Below, one piece after another: positions 1 through 8,156 of a stretch of 64,000 nucleotides of DNA. This DNA comes from Planctomycetales bacterium. GTDB lineage: Bacteria; Planctomycetota; Phycisphaerae; SM23-33. The notes beneath the pieces were generated by a model. That model had not been told where the DNA came from and made no database searches. It saw only the letters and a list, made by a program, of their open reading frames with translations. The translations under genes were made by a program, and so were the position numbers. Where the stretch lies: the NCBI GenBank assembly GCA_030612725.1, contig JAUWNJ010000009.1, positions 40,322 to 104,321 of the forward strand, read 5' to 3'. Positions within the stretch are counted from its first letter, which is position 1. Every line of letters begins with the position of its first letter.

Positions 1-797
1 ATAAACCAATCACGAAGCACGTCCCAGGCTTCGATCCCCGCGAATATCAGCCAGGAGATGTTGACGGCTGTGATGACGTCGTAGGGTATCGTCATCCGGC
101 TCCACCGCCACAGGCGAATCTTAAGCCACCAGTTCCCCTTGCGCGGATCGGTTACTGGACTCTTTCCGTCTATGACAGCCTTTGTGTAAAAAATCCTGCG
201 AAGGACGGTCAGCAGGGGCAATGCCGCCTGCTGGAGGACCATTGCCGGGACGTTGTAGGCGAAGGTTCCGATGAGAATGGCAGCCGACCGCTCGCCCCGC
301 TGCCAGTAGCCGACGGTGCAGGACGTGATGATGTCTTCCGCCCGGGCGCGAGTGTACGAAATCATAAACGCATTGAAAAACGCCAGCATACTCAGGAAGA
401 CGAATGTAACGTTAGCCGGCGACCGGGCGGCGTAATAGACGGCGATACCGGCATAGACGGCGAAATCGCTGTAGCGGTCGAGCGTGCTGTCGAGGAATGC
501 GCCGAAGGGCGTTTTCTTATCGGCGATGCGTGCCACGGCTCCGTCGAGCATGTCGCAGGCAGACGATAGTATCAGCAGCCCGCCGGCCAGCAGGAGGTAC
601 GCATTTGCGCCGCTATATGGATCGAGCGTCCATGCGAATCGGCTTCCCGCGCCGATGGCGTAGCAGACCCCCGCAGCCGCTGTGATGACCATCCCCGTCA
701 ACGTCAGCGCATTGGGCGAGACACCGACTTTGATAAGCCCGCGCGCGACGAAATCGCGTGCAATCATAAACCCGTTACCAATCGCCCGTCCGATCAT
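1..797 (-). CDS. CDP-alcohol phosphatidyltransferase (partial, runs off left edge)
   Basis: This integral membrane enzyme would transfer a phosphatidyl group from CDP-diacylglycerol to an alcohol. It is missing from the ORF track because its stop codon lies outside the window; I translated it by hand from the ATG at 795-797 (reverse strand). The family signature D-x2-DG-x2-AR-x8-G-x3-D-x3-D is complete at residues 82-107 (it begins DMLDGAVAR). Hydrophobic segments lie around residues 33-50, 66-81 and 110-135. About 265 residues are visible. The substrate cannot be read from the sequence. The myo-inositol-phosphate synthase gene 3.5 kb away makes an inositol-phosphate acceptor plausible, but PgsA- or PssA-type activity is equally possible on motif alone. 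Confidence 0.9.
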   Translation of the reverse strand, partial: MIGRAIGNGFMIARDFVARGLIKVGVSPNALTLTGMVITAAAGVCYAIGAGSRFAWTLDPYSGANAYLLLAGGLLILSSACDMLDGAVARIADKKTPFGAFLDSTLDRYSDFAVYAGIAVYYAARSPANVTFVFLSMLAFFNAFMISYTRARAEDIITSCTVGYWQRGERSAAILIGTFAYNVPAMVLQQAALPLLTVLRRIFYTKAVIDGKSPVTDPRKGNWWLKIRLWRWSRMTIPYDVITAVNISWLIFAGIEAWDVLRDWF

Positions 798-837
798 GTG
801 GCTGAATGTACGACAATCCGGCAAAGCAAGCAAGTCA

Positions 838-1040
838 AGACGGGTGGCGTAGCCGCAGTCCGTAGTCCGTAGTCCGTAGGACTCTGCGAGGACTCTGCGA
901 GGACTCTGCGAGAACCCAGATGGGGAACAAAAACGGAACGAAACGGAACGAAACGGAACGATTGGGAACAATTGGGAACGATTGGGAACGATTGGGAACG
1001 AATGGGAACAATTGGGAACGATTGGGAACAATTGGGAAAG
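838..1040. repeat. Tandem repeats: GTAGTCC units, 11-mers and a twelve-unit decamer array
   Basis: Three tandem arrays follow one another. The first is GTAGTCC-type units near 857-879. The second is three copies of GGACTCTGCGA near 880-912. The third is an array in exact 10-bp register from 921 to 1040: one degenerate unit, three AAACGGAACG units, then eight units close to ATTGGGAACG. The short ORFs called here on both strands are only these repeats translated. The neighbouring phosphatidyltransferase starts at 797, just outside the array. Confidence 0.9.
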
Positions 1041-1278
1041 TTTCCAAAATCCACAAATCCTTGCGAGCCAAGCGTTTATGTTTTTTGAGGTCATTTTTCC
1101 ACCCATTTTAAAAAATCCGCCATTGCCTGGCTTGCCTAAACGGCCCAAGTTGATGGTTGACTGGTTGACTGGTTGACTGGTTGATTGGTTGATTGGTTCA
1201 TCTGTTTTTCTTTTCCCTAGTCCCAAGTCCCAAGTCCCTAGTCCCTAGTCCCTATCTGTCCTCTACATTATCTTTTGC

Positions 1279-1306
1279 GTTCGCGTTTGCGCGCGCAAAG
1301 GCGAAC
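1279..1306. repeat. 28-bp palindrome, copy 1
   Basis: The sequence reads GTTCGC, then TTTGCG and CGCAAA, then GCGAAC, so it can form a near-perfect hairpin. A second copy with three or four changes lies at 1388-1415. Two copies within 110 bp suggest a REP-like element. Confidence 0.7.
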
Positions 1307-1387
1307 ACAAAACGGATAGCGACGCCATAAGTCCTTGGTGGCCTTAGGAAAAGTTTTTTTGGAATTTTTCATCTCCCCGATTTTTAC

Positions 1388-1415
1388 GTTCGCCTTTGCG
1401 CGCGCAGATGCGAAC
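1388..1415. repeat. 28-bp palindrome, copy 2
   Basis: This is the second copy of the palindrome at 1279-1306. The outer arms GTTCGC and GCGAAC and the centre TTTGCGCGCGCA are shared. The differences fall between the arms and the core. Confidence 0.7.
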
Positions 1416-1454
1416 AGATGGATTTTTTCATGGTTTTGAATGTGTGTCCTGATA

Positions 1455-1567
1455 CGGGTGCCGTGGCCGCTGCGTTTGCCTGCCCCCAGGGGGCGGCTAC
1501 GCGGAGATGCGAACGTGAACGTGGTCGCCCCCTGGGGGCAGGCAAACACCGCGGTCACGGCACCCGG
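1455..1567. repeat. Palindromic element upstream of the DUF2339 gene
   Basis: An inverted repeat has outer arms near CGGGTGCCGTGGCCGC and GCGGTCACGGCACCCGG and inner arms built on TTTGCCTGCCCCCAGGGGG. A related element with the same outer arms (GGGTGCCGTGG and CCACGGCACCC) begins right after the stop codon of the DUF2339 gene at 4175. The element therefore frames that gene on both sides. Confidence 0.8.
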
Positions 1568-1640
1568 CTCGATGGAAAAATCTTGTAGAGCGGCATATTG
1601 CGGAATACACTTTTTATGGTTCATTAAGGAGTATAGGGCG

Positions 1641-4175
1641 ATGGAAGAGCATTTCGGTGATGAAGTTGCGAAAATGCGTGCGGAGATTGCTTCGCTTCAG
1701 AAACGGCTGCTCGAACTGGAACGTCGAATAAGCGGGCAGGCTGAACCTGCAAAGCCGCCTTTACCATCTCCTAAACCGCCGCCACCGCCGCTTCCGCAGC
1801 GGTCAGTTGTCGAGGCTGTTCCGTCGGGCGAACCGCCTGTCGTGTCGTTACCGCCTTCGGCTCCCGAGCCTGCGACTGCTGACGAACCTGCAAAAAAGAA
1901 ACCTGCCTTATCGCTGGAGCAGCGGGTGGGGGCGAGTTGGCTTAACAAAATCGGAATCGTCGTGCTGATCCTGGCGGCGGTGTTCTTCTTTCAGTATGCA
2001 GCCCAACAAGGCTGGATCAGTCCGACGATTCGTGTTGTCGTAGTGGCGCTGGCGGGTTTGGCGCTGCTTGTGGCGGGCGAATGGACGTTTCGCAAGGCGA
2101 TGCGAATGTTCGCAACCGGCGCGACCGGCGGGGGCATTGCCCTGCTGTACGCGGCTGTTTACGCCGCCAGTCCGAAATTCTACAGCCTGGTGGATACGCC
2201 GACCGCCTTCGCCCTGATGTGCGCGGTAACGCTGATTGGCGTGCTGCTGAGCCTGCGGAGCGGGACATCGGCGACGGCTATTCTCGTCCAGATCGGCGCG
2301 TATGCGACGCCGATGCTGCTGAGTACCGGACGCGACGAGCAGGTAGTCCTGATGATATACCTGATAGTGCTGGCTGTCGGTTTCCTGACAGTCTCCGCCG
2401 TCAAAAAATGGAACACGCTGGCGCCGATCGCGCTGGCCGGCACGATGCTGCTGTTTGGCGGATGGTTCTTCACCTACTACCGCGGCGTCTTATGGGTAAG
2501 GACTTCCGCGTTCGCCTGGTCGCTGTTCGGTCTGTTTCTCATCTATGCGGTAGCCGCTACGTGGGTCAGGCGGGCGCATCAGTTCACCGGCATCGCTGTA
2601 ACGGCTTTGGGCGGGGCGGGGTTAGTGCTGCTCTGGTTTGGAATGAACGATGATATGGCCGCCATCGAAATGGTGGGTCATCTGGTAACGCTGGATGCGA
2701 TTATTTTGGCAGCCTGTCTGCTGCGGCGGTGGCACTGGCTGCGAGCGGGTGTACTGTTCTGGACGGCGGTAACTGTCTTTTTCGTCATCGACCAATGCCA
2801 ATGGTTCGACGAGATTGGTTCCGATAGATTCTTTTCTACCTGGATATGGATATTCTTCGGGCTGTTCACTGTCGATATTCTCATTCGCGCGTGGTGGCGA
2901 AATCGTCGGACGAACGAGCGGCTCGATGCGGTTCTGGCAACGGCTGCGACGGCGGTGATGTTCGCCGCGACGTACGCACTCCTGAATGACAATTACGAAA
3001 AATGGATGGGTCTTTACACAGCCATACTGGCTGTGGCGGCGATTGCATTGGCGATTGGTCTGCTCCGGTTTGGACGGCGGAGAATCCTGGGATATGCATA
3101 CCTTGGCCAGGGGCTGGTCCTGCTGACGCTGGCGATGCCGATTCAGTTCGACAAGGCCTCGCTGACCATCGCGTGGGCGTCGCAGGCAGCCGTTGCGATG
3201 TTGCTCGCCCGCCGGTTGAACATAAGGCTGCTGCTGGCGAAGTCGCCGATTGTGCTGATATTGGCCATTGCGCATTTCGTCATGATAGACATGCCTGACG
3301 ACGCCCGGCTTGCCGCGGTGATGATGACCGTCGGCGGCGTGGAGATTATCTGGTTGATGCTCCTGGCGGCGGGACTGACGGTTTCGGCGTTTGTCTCAGC
3401 GGCGCTGGTTCCCGTCGGCAAGGATAACAAATATATAGCCTGCGGTTTGGTTTGGCTTGGAGCCGGCGTATGGGTCTGGCAAACGTGCATGAACCTCCCG
3501 GCAGTGGCGGTTACGTGGTGGTGGCTGATGCTGGCGTCTCTTGTAGCAGCCGCTGGACTTTGGAGGCGTCGAGAATGGCTGGCAGGAAGCGCCGGCGTAA
3601 TGCTGGCGGCGGTGGCGGGGAAAATACTCGCTTACGATACTTTGTACCTGAATCTTGAGGGGGTAATCCAGGCCGATAGATTCGTCGCTCTGAATTGGCA
3701 GTTTGCCGCCGGTGTTGCGATTGGCGCGATATGCCTGCTGTACGCGAAGGCCCTTTCGCGCCGGTTCCGCGACTGGAAAGACGCCGGCGTTATACAAACG
3801 GTCTCGGTATTGCTGAGTGCGTTGCTGGTGGTGTGGGTTGGAAGTTTCGAAGTGAACCGTTACTTCACCAAGCCACCGGCGGACCTTCCGATAAACGCCG
3901 AACAGGCAGAGCAGATGGCCTATTCGATCTGGTGGGCTGTCTATGCCGCAGGGCTGTTAATCGTGGGTTTTGTAACACGTTATTCGCCGGTTCGATATTT
4001 CGCTCTGGCGATCTTCGCCGTTACGCTGGGAAAGGTTTTTCTGGTCGATATGTCTGATATTGAAGCCGGTTATCGCATCGCGTCATTCCTTGCCCTTGGC
4101 GTGCTGCTCCTGGCGGCATCGTTTCTGTACCAGCGATACTTCCGTGAGGCACTGGCCAAGTGGGACAAAAGATAG
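1641..4175 (+). CDS. DUF2339 family multi-spanning membrane protein
   Basis: This is a predicted polytopic inner-membrane protein of the DUF2339 family; its biochemical role is unknown. I start it at the ATG at 1641, which follows a TTAAGGAG ribosome binding site, not at 1440 inside a repeat. That gives 844 residues. Residues about 5-32 form a short coiled coil, residues 35-95 are a proline-rich linker, and from about residue 105 on there are some twenty or more hydrophobic segments. The first of these follows a conserved-looking LEQRVGASWLNKIGIVVLI stretch typical of the family. The gene stands alone on its strand, with palindromic elements on both sides. No catalytic motif was recognised. 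Confidence 0.85.
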   Translation: MEEHFGDEVAKMRAEIASLQKRLLELERRISGQAEPAKPPLPSPKPPPPPLPQRSVVEAVPSGEPPVVSLPPSAPEPATADEPAKKKPALSLEQRVGASWLNKIGIVVLILAAVFFFQYAAQQGWISPTIRVVVVALAGLALLVAGEWTFRKAMRMFATGATGGGIALLYAAVYAASPKFYSLVDTPTAFALMCAVTLIGVLLSLRSGTSATAILVQIGAYATPMLLSTGRDEQVVLMIYLIVLAVGFLTVSAVKKWNTLAPIALAGTMLLFGGWFFTYYRGVLWVRTSAFAWSLFGLFLIYAVAATWVRRAHQFTGIAVTALGGAGLVLLWFGMNDDMAAIEMVGHLVTLDAIILAACLLRRWHWLRAGVLFWTAVTVFFVIDQCQWFDEIGSDRFFSTWIWIFFGLFTVDILIRAWWRNRRTNERLDAVLATAATAVMFAATYALLNDNYEKWMGLYTAILAVAAIALAIGLLRFGRRRILGYAYLGQGLVLLTLAMPIQFDKASLTIAWASQAAVAMLLARRLNIRLLLAKSPIVLILAIAHFVMIDMPDDARLAAVMMTVGGVEIIWLMLLAAGLTVSAFVSAALVPVGKDNKYIACGLVWLGAGVWVWQTCMNLPAVAVTWWWLMLASLVAAAGLWRRREWLAGSAGVMLAAVAGKILAYDTLYLNLEGVIQADRFVALNWQFAAGVAIGAICLLYAKALSRRFRDWKDAGVIQTVSVLLSALLVVWVGSFEVNRYFTKPPADLPINAEQAEQMAYSIWWAVYAAGLLIVGFVTRYSPVRYFALAIFAVTLGKVFLVDMSDIEAGYRIASFLALGVLLLAASFLYQRYFREALAKWDKR

Positions 4176-4256
4176 GGTGCCGTGGTCGCGGTGTTTGCGA
4201 CCACGTTCACGTTCGCATATCCGCGTGGCCGCAAACACCGCGGCCACGGCACCCGG
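4175..4256. repeat. Palindromic element downstream of the DUF2339 gene
   Basis: The arms read GGGTGCCGTGGTCGCGGTGTTTGC and its near-complement at 4230-4256. The first base coincides with the last base of the DUF2339 stop codon. The element lies between two convergent genes, DUF2339 (plus) and inositol-phosphate synthase (minus), so it could act as a two-way terminator, although there is no clear T-tract. It belongs to the same family as 1455-1567. Confidence 0.8.
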
Positions 4257-4259
4257 CCG

Positions 4260-5429
4260 CTACTTGGCGACTGTGGAGGTTTTGTCTTGCGGGGCGGGTT
4301 CGTAGGTTCCTTCCACCGCTGCCTGACTGTTGGTGGCGATGAAGTCTTCGAGCATCTGGTAAGCTTCGGCGTCGGTGAACTGCTTCGGGGGGTGCTTCAT
4401 TGTATAAGCGGAAACTTCGATTAATGGGCCTGCAAGTCCTCGCTCGCGGGCGAGTTTGCAGCAGCGGATGGCGTCGATCGTCTCGCCTGCGGAATTGGGC
4501 GAATCCTCCACACTCAAACGCAGTTCGATATTCAACGGCACACCGCCGAAACCCCGACCCTCAAGCCGGCAGAAGCATATCTTGTTGTCCTTCTGCCAGG
4601 CGACGAAATCGCTCGGCCCGATGTGAACGGCGTCTGCAGGGAGTGGCACGTCGAGTTGCGACTGGACGGCCTCGGTCTTGGAGATTTTCTTGGAGGTCAG
4701 GCGCGAGCGGTTGAGCATATTGAGGAAGTCGGTATTTCCGCCGGTGTTGAGTTGGTAAGTGGCGTCGATTTTCGCGCCGCGGTCGTGCATGAGTCTGGCA
4801 AGGACGCGGTGGACGATGGTCGCGCCGACCTGGGCCTTTACGTCGTCTCCGATGCACGGGATACCGGCCTGGGTGAATCGCTCGGCCCAGCCGGGGTTCG
4901 ATACGATGAAAACGGGCATGCAGTTTATCAAACTAACGCCGGCTTCGAGGCAGCATTCGGCGTAGAACTCGGTGGCCTGTTGCGAGCCTACGGGCAGGTA
5001 GTTCATGAGGATTTCGGCGCCGCTGTCGCGCAGGAGTTTGACGATATCTTCGGCAGATGCTTCGGGTTTATCGGCGACGACGAAACGCTGATGTTCAGGC
5101 CAGTCCTGCATATGTTCGGCTACGCCGTCCAGGATGTTTCCCATCGTAACGATCAGGTCGTCGTAGCGGAAATTGTCGTAGATGACCTTGGTATTGTTCG
5201 GCGCCGCGAAGACGGCTTCGTGCAGAGGCTTGCCTACCTTGCGGGCGTCGATGTCTATTGCTGCGACGATTTCTATATCGCCGGCGCGGTAGTGGTGAAT
5301 CTCCGGATGCAGCAGTCCTACGCTCTCGGCAGCGGCTTCGTCGGGCGCGTCGTCGTAGTAATGAATCCCCTGAATCAGAGAAGAAGCGCAGTTGCCGATT
5401 CCAACTATAGCTACGCGAATCTTTTCCAT
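4260..5429 (-). CDS. ino1: Myo-inositol-1-phosphate synthase
   Basis: This NAD-dependent enzyme turns glucose 6-phosphate into 1D-myo-inositol 3-phosphate, the first step towards inositol lipids or soluble inositol compounds. The protein has 389 residues. It opens with a Rossmann motif (VAIVGIGNCASS, residues 7-18) and carries family blocks such as NYLPVGSQQA, GDDVKAQVGAT and NTGGNTDFLNM. The length fits the short, actinobacterial or archaeal-like form. The start ATG is preceded by AAGGAAGCGGG. The gene is convergent with the DUF2339 gene. It may work with the phosphatidyltransferase at the left edge, which would supply the next step in inositol lipid synthesis; that link is inferred from proximity only. 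Confidence 0.93.
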   Translation of the reverse strand: MEKIRVAIVGIGNCASSLIQGIHYYDDAPDEAAAESVGLLHPEIHHYRAGDIEIVAAIDIDARKVGKPLHEAVFAAPNNTKVIYDNFRYDDLIVTMGNILDGVAEHMQDWPEHQRFVVADKPEASAEDIVKLLRDSGAEILMNYLPVGSQQATEFYAECCLEAGVSLINCMPVFIVSNPGWAERFTQAGIPCIGDDVKAQVGATIVHRVLARLMHDRGAKIDATYQLNTGGNTDFLNMLNRSRLTSKKISKTEAVQSQLDVPLPADAVHIGPSDFVAWQKDNKICFCRLEGRGFGGVPLNIELRLSVEDSPNSAGETIDAIRCCKLARERGLAGPLIEVSAYTMKHPPKQFTDAEAYQMLEDFIATNSQAAVEGTYEPAPQDKTSTVAK

Positions 5430-5524
5430 CGTATTACCCGCTTCCTTTACTGTTATGGTTCATCTGTTGATTGTAACGCGGATATGCGTTTTCGTCAAGA
5501 AATTGGAAACGGTCAAACAAAACA

Positions 5525-6100
5525 TTAGCAGGGATGCAGGTGTATGAGGAATTCGGTGTTTCCGCCTTTTCCCCGTAGCGGGCTGGTCATCGTTGCCAGT
5601 ATGGCAAAGCCCATTTTTTCGAGTTCCCGGCAGGTTTGGGTGCAAATGTCCGTCGTCTGTTGAGGATCGAGCACTTCCCGACTTGGGGCTTTTTTCCCGT
5701 GGTTCGGCATCTTCGCCAGTTCGTAGTGCGGTTTGAGCAGCGAGACGATGCTGCCTCCGTCGGTCAGCCAGCGGGCGGCGGCTGGGATTATCAGTCGTTG
5801 CGGCGTGAAGGCTACATCGACGACAACCAGGTGAACCTTTTCGTCCGGCTCGTCGGCGTAGAGTGCGTTTGTCCGCTCCATCACGACGACGCGCTCGTCT
5901 TTTCGGAGTTTCCACGCCAGGCAGCCGTAGCCGGTATCGACGGCGAAGACCTTTGCTGCCCCGGCTTGGAGCAGGCAATCGGTGAACCCCCCGACGTTAG
6001 CGCCGAAGTCGGCGCATGTCAGACCGGTAACGTCGATGTCGAAGGCGATCAGAGCGGCGTGAAGTTTCTCCCCGCCACGGGATGTGAATTGGCTTTTCAA
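5525..6100 (-). CDS. TlyA/FtsJ-type RNA methyltransferase lacking the S4 domain
   Basis: This is a SAM-dependent RNA 2'-O-methyltransferase of the TlyA group. The sequence begins directly at the TlyA catalytic region: SRGGEKLHAAL, then DFGANVGGFTDCLLQ (SAM-binding loop) and VDTGYGCLAWKLRKDERV. TlyA proteins normally carry about 60 extra N-terminal residues forming an S4 RNA-binding domain. Here the only usable start is a TTG at 6098-6100, and an in-frame TGA lies three codons upstream, so the S4 domain is absent from this gene. The protein is 191 residues. The gene lies upstream of ino1 on the same strand, about 100 bp away. It may be a divergent, S4-free subfamily or a truncated gene. Confidence 0.8.
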   Translation of the reverse strand: MKSQFTSRGGEKLHAALIAFDIDVTGLTCADFGANVGGFTDCLLQAGAAKVFAVDTGYGCLAWKLRKDERVVVMERTNALYADEPDEKVHLVVVDVAFTPQRLIIPAAARWLTDGGSIVSLLKPHYELAKMPNHGKKAPSREVLDPQQTTDICTQTCRELEKMGFAILATMTSPLRGKGGNTEFLIHLHPC

Positions 6101-6206
6101 GTAATTTCACGGTCGCCGACATCGTAACACGAGCGTCTCACGCAGTGACGCTACGCATCGCCCGCGATTAAAGAAAACATGACCGAGACGGCCATGGCAC
6201 GTCGCG

Positions 6207-6476
6207 TTAACCGACGGAAATTTTTTCCAGACGTTTCGCCAGGCGGGATTTCTTCCGGGCTGCGGTGTTTTTGTGGATCGTACCCTTGGCGGCGATTTTA
6301 TCCAGACGCTTATAGACGGTTTTCAACTGCGTCGCAGCCTCATCGGTCTTACCGTCGGCGACGGCTTCGTCGAACGCGCGAACGCTGTCCTTGACGGCCG
6401 ATTTTCGCCAGCGATTAATCAGACGACGTTTTTCATTCTGTCGTATGCGCTTCTTTGCGGAATTCGAATGTGCCAC
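6207..6476 (-). CDS. rpsT: 30S ribosomal protein S20
   Basis: The product binds 16S rRNA in the small ribosomal subunit. The 89-residue protein is very basic, with the typical opening AHSNSAKKRIRQNEKRR, the motif NRWRKSAVK and an ending rich in Lys and Arg (IHKNTAARKKSRLAKRL). Length and sequence match the family. The start is GTG, preceded by AGGAGAACC. It is a single-gene unit. Confidence 0.96.
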   Translation of the reverse strand: MAHSNSAKKRIRQNEKRRLINRWRKSAVKDSVRAFDEAVADGKTDEAATQLKTVYKRLDKIAAKGTIHKNTAARKKSRLAKRLEKISVG

Positions 6477-6577
6477 TTAAAGGTTCTCCTGTCAGTTATA
6501 TTCGCCCCGCAACGGCGAGGCGAACGGGCACTATATCCGATAAAAACGGGAAATGCCACCTAATTTTCTTATTAAAA

Positions 6578-6620
6578 CCCTCGGCCCGCGGAAAAGGAGA
6601 AGCACTCCGTGGGCCGGGGA
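6578..6620 (-). terminator. Probable rho-independent terminator of the PEP-CTERM gene
   Basis: A stem built on CGGCCCgCGGA and TCCGtGGGCCG with a loop of about 14 nt lies 32 bp beyond the stop codon of the PEP-CTERM gene. Read on the minus strand, the stem is followed by GGGTTTTAATAAG, a short T-run. The position and order fit termination of that gene. Confidence 0.55.
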
Positions 6621-6651
6621 TACGTACCGATTTTCAATTTCCAATTGCCAG

Positions 6652-7878
6652 TTAGCGTTTCCGTCGTCGAATCAGGACGCCGATTCCGCCGATTCCAAGA
6701 ATAACCATCGTTGCCGGTTCGGGAATCTGGATTAACTGTCCGCCGGTTCCACCGTCGAAGACACGGCCGTCGCCCGTATAGGCGCTCGGCGTTTCGCCGT
6801 TCAGGTAGTAAAGCGTCAGGCCGCTCAGGTCGAGTGTCGAACCGGCTAATATGTCGAGGGTCTCGACGTAGAGGACCTCGGCCAGTGCGTCCTGCTGGTT
6901 GTTCGACGCATCGACCAGTGTCAGGTTGGAGCCTTTGGTGGCGGTTCCGACCGTCAGGCCTTCCAGTGCGAAGTTCTCGGTCAACCCAGCCATAACAGCG
7001 CCAAGGTCAGCGCCGCCGACTTCGCAGTTGGCCGTCTTGTCGGTGCCGTTCTCGAACACGAAGGTAATGTTGTTGAGTCCGGCCAGACCTGTCACGGAAG
7101 CGTCGGTTGTCCTGTTCTCGATGTAGGTGTTCCCGCCGGTCAGGCGGATACTGGAACCTGTAACAGCCGTAACTTTGACGTTGGCCCACGTGTCATGCTC
7201 GCCGAACTTGACGCCGCCATTGTTGAAGTAGATGTTGGCCGAGTTATCCAGAATGTTGAACTCACTCGTGTTGGTCGTACCGCTGACAGACATCTTCCAA
7301 CCATGGAACGCTCCGCCGCTAACGTTGGCGATGCCTTTGCCGCCGCCGTAGCCGATCATTACGCCTGTACCACTGTTGAAGTCGCCGCCACTGAAGTTGA
7401 GAGTGCCGGTGGCGCCGTTGTTATAGCCGATGCCTGTGCCATAACCGTAGAAATTGCCCCCGGTCATGTTCAGCGTGCCGTTACCGCCGGCATCGCGGCC
7501 AACGTAGCTCCAGGTGGCCTTGTACCAGGAGCCGGCGCCAACATTTACGACGCCCGTTCCGCCGGCGTAACCGACGTAGGCACTAGTCAGGGTATTGTAG
7601 AATCCGGCGCCGGCGCCGGCTATGGTCATCGTACCGGAACCAGTCGATGTGCCGACGTACAGAGTATTTGCCGCGCAACGGGGGGCGGCATCAGATACGC
7701 ATATCCCGCCGTTTTCGATATAGACCATGTCGGCGGTTGTCGGCGTGCCATTGGGGCTCCATGCGGTGGTTGTGTTCCAGTTACCATTGGCGACGTTCCA
7801 GTAGTAATCTGTGGCTTGGGCCTGTCCGGCCAGTGCTAACATCACCACTACTGCCAATAAAATCGTTGCATTTCTCAT
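6652..7878 (-). CDS. PEP-CTERM sorted beta-helix surface protein
   Basis: This is a secreted protein anchored or sorted through a PEP-CTERM signal. I start it at the ATG at 7878, which follows AGGAGAGCAA, giving 408 residues; the longer ORF adds 50 residues without a leader. Residues 1-22 are a signal peptide (LLAVVVMLALAGQAQA). The middle is a repetitive glycine-rich stretch with recurring units such as NGTLNMTGGNFYG and TGTLNFSGGDF, typical of autotransporter-like right-handed beta-helices. The end has the sorting signal PEPATMVILGIGGIGVLIRRRKR: a PEP box, one membrane segment and a basic tail. It is divergent from the XylR-like regulator and shares its 278-bp upstream region, so regulation by that protein is possible. 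Confidence 0.88.
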   Translation of the reverse strand: MRNATILLAVVVMLALAGQAQATDYYWNVANGNWNTTTAWSPNGTPTTADMVYIENGGICVSDAAPRCAANTLYVGTSTGSGTMTIAGAGAGFYNTLTSAYVGYAGGTGVVNVGAGSWYKATWSYVGRDAGGNGTLNMTGGNFYGYGTGIGYNNGATGTLNFSGGDFNSGTGVMIGYGGGKGIANVSGGAFHGWKMSVSGTTNTSEFNILDNSANIYFNNGGVKFGEHDTWANVKVTAVTGSSIRLTGGNTYIENRTTDASVTGLAGLNNITFVFENGTDKTANCEVGGADLGAVMAGLTENFALEGLTVGTATKGSNLTLVDASNNQQDALAEVLYVETLDILAGSTLDLSGLTLYYLNGETPSAYTGDGRVFDGGTGGQLIQIPEPATMVILGIGGIGVLIRRRKR

Positions 7879-8156
7879 TTTTGCTCTCCTAATAAAAAAG
7901 ACTCTCCGAAATGTTCCCTCCTTCGCGCTGCGTTGCGCAAAAGCAGAGTCGGCGGACCATCCGCCAAACCAAAAATCCGAATTGATTCCACCTCCCTTCC
8001 TCTCTACCAAACTGACTTGCAAAAACACATCAGACTCTTTTACGATTCTATCCGACTTATGATTTTATCCGAGTTTCCTATTGAGTCAAGACCGCTTTGG
8101 GGTTAATATTTTTTCTGTTTGCGACAAACAAAAACACCATACTTTGGAGCCCGAAA

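Larger units (their letters stand above)
1041..1640. other. Non-coding gap with several repeat families
   Basis: I see no gene here. The gap holds a GGTTGACT/GGTTGATT array at 1153-1197, then a T-rich stretch and AGTCCC-type units up to 1258. Two 28-bp palindromes of the form GTTCGC-N16-GCGAAC lie at 1279-1306 and 1388-1415, and a longer inverted repeat at 1455-1567. ORFs drawn through it (for example 1268..1624 minus) are composed of these repeats. A strong AAGGAG ribosome binding site for the next gene lies just before 1641. Confidence 0.7.

Noticed and set aside
921-1040. CRISPR-like look of the tandem array
   Set aside because: Units are 10 bp with no spacers, and no cas gene is nearby.
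794-1111. Overlapping small ORFs with peptides such as FPIVPNRSQ and GTIGNDWERLG on both strands
   Set aside because: They are translations of the decamer array; period and composition are explained by the DNA repeat, and no ribosome binding site is present.
1268-1624. 118-residue minus-strand ORF
   Set aside because: It consists of palindromic repeat sequence and lies antisense to the 5' region of the DUF2339 gene; no family resemblance.
4623-5528. 301-residue plus-strand ORF
   Set aside because: It is antisense to the well-supported myo-inositol-phosphate synthase gene.
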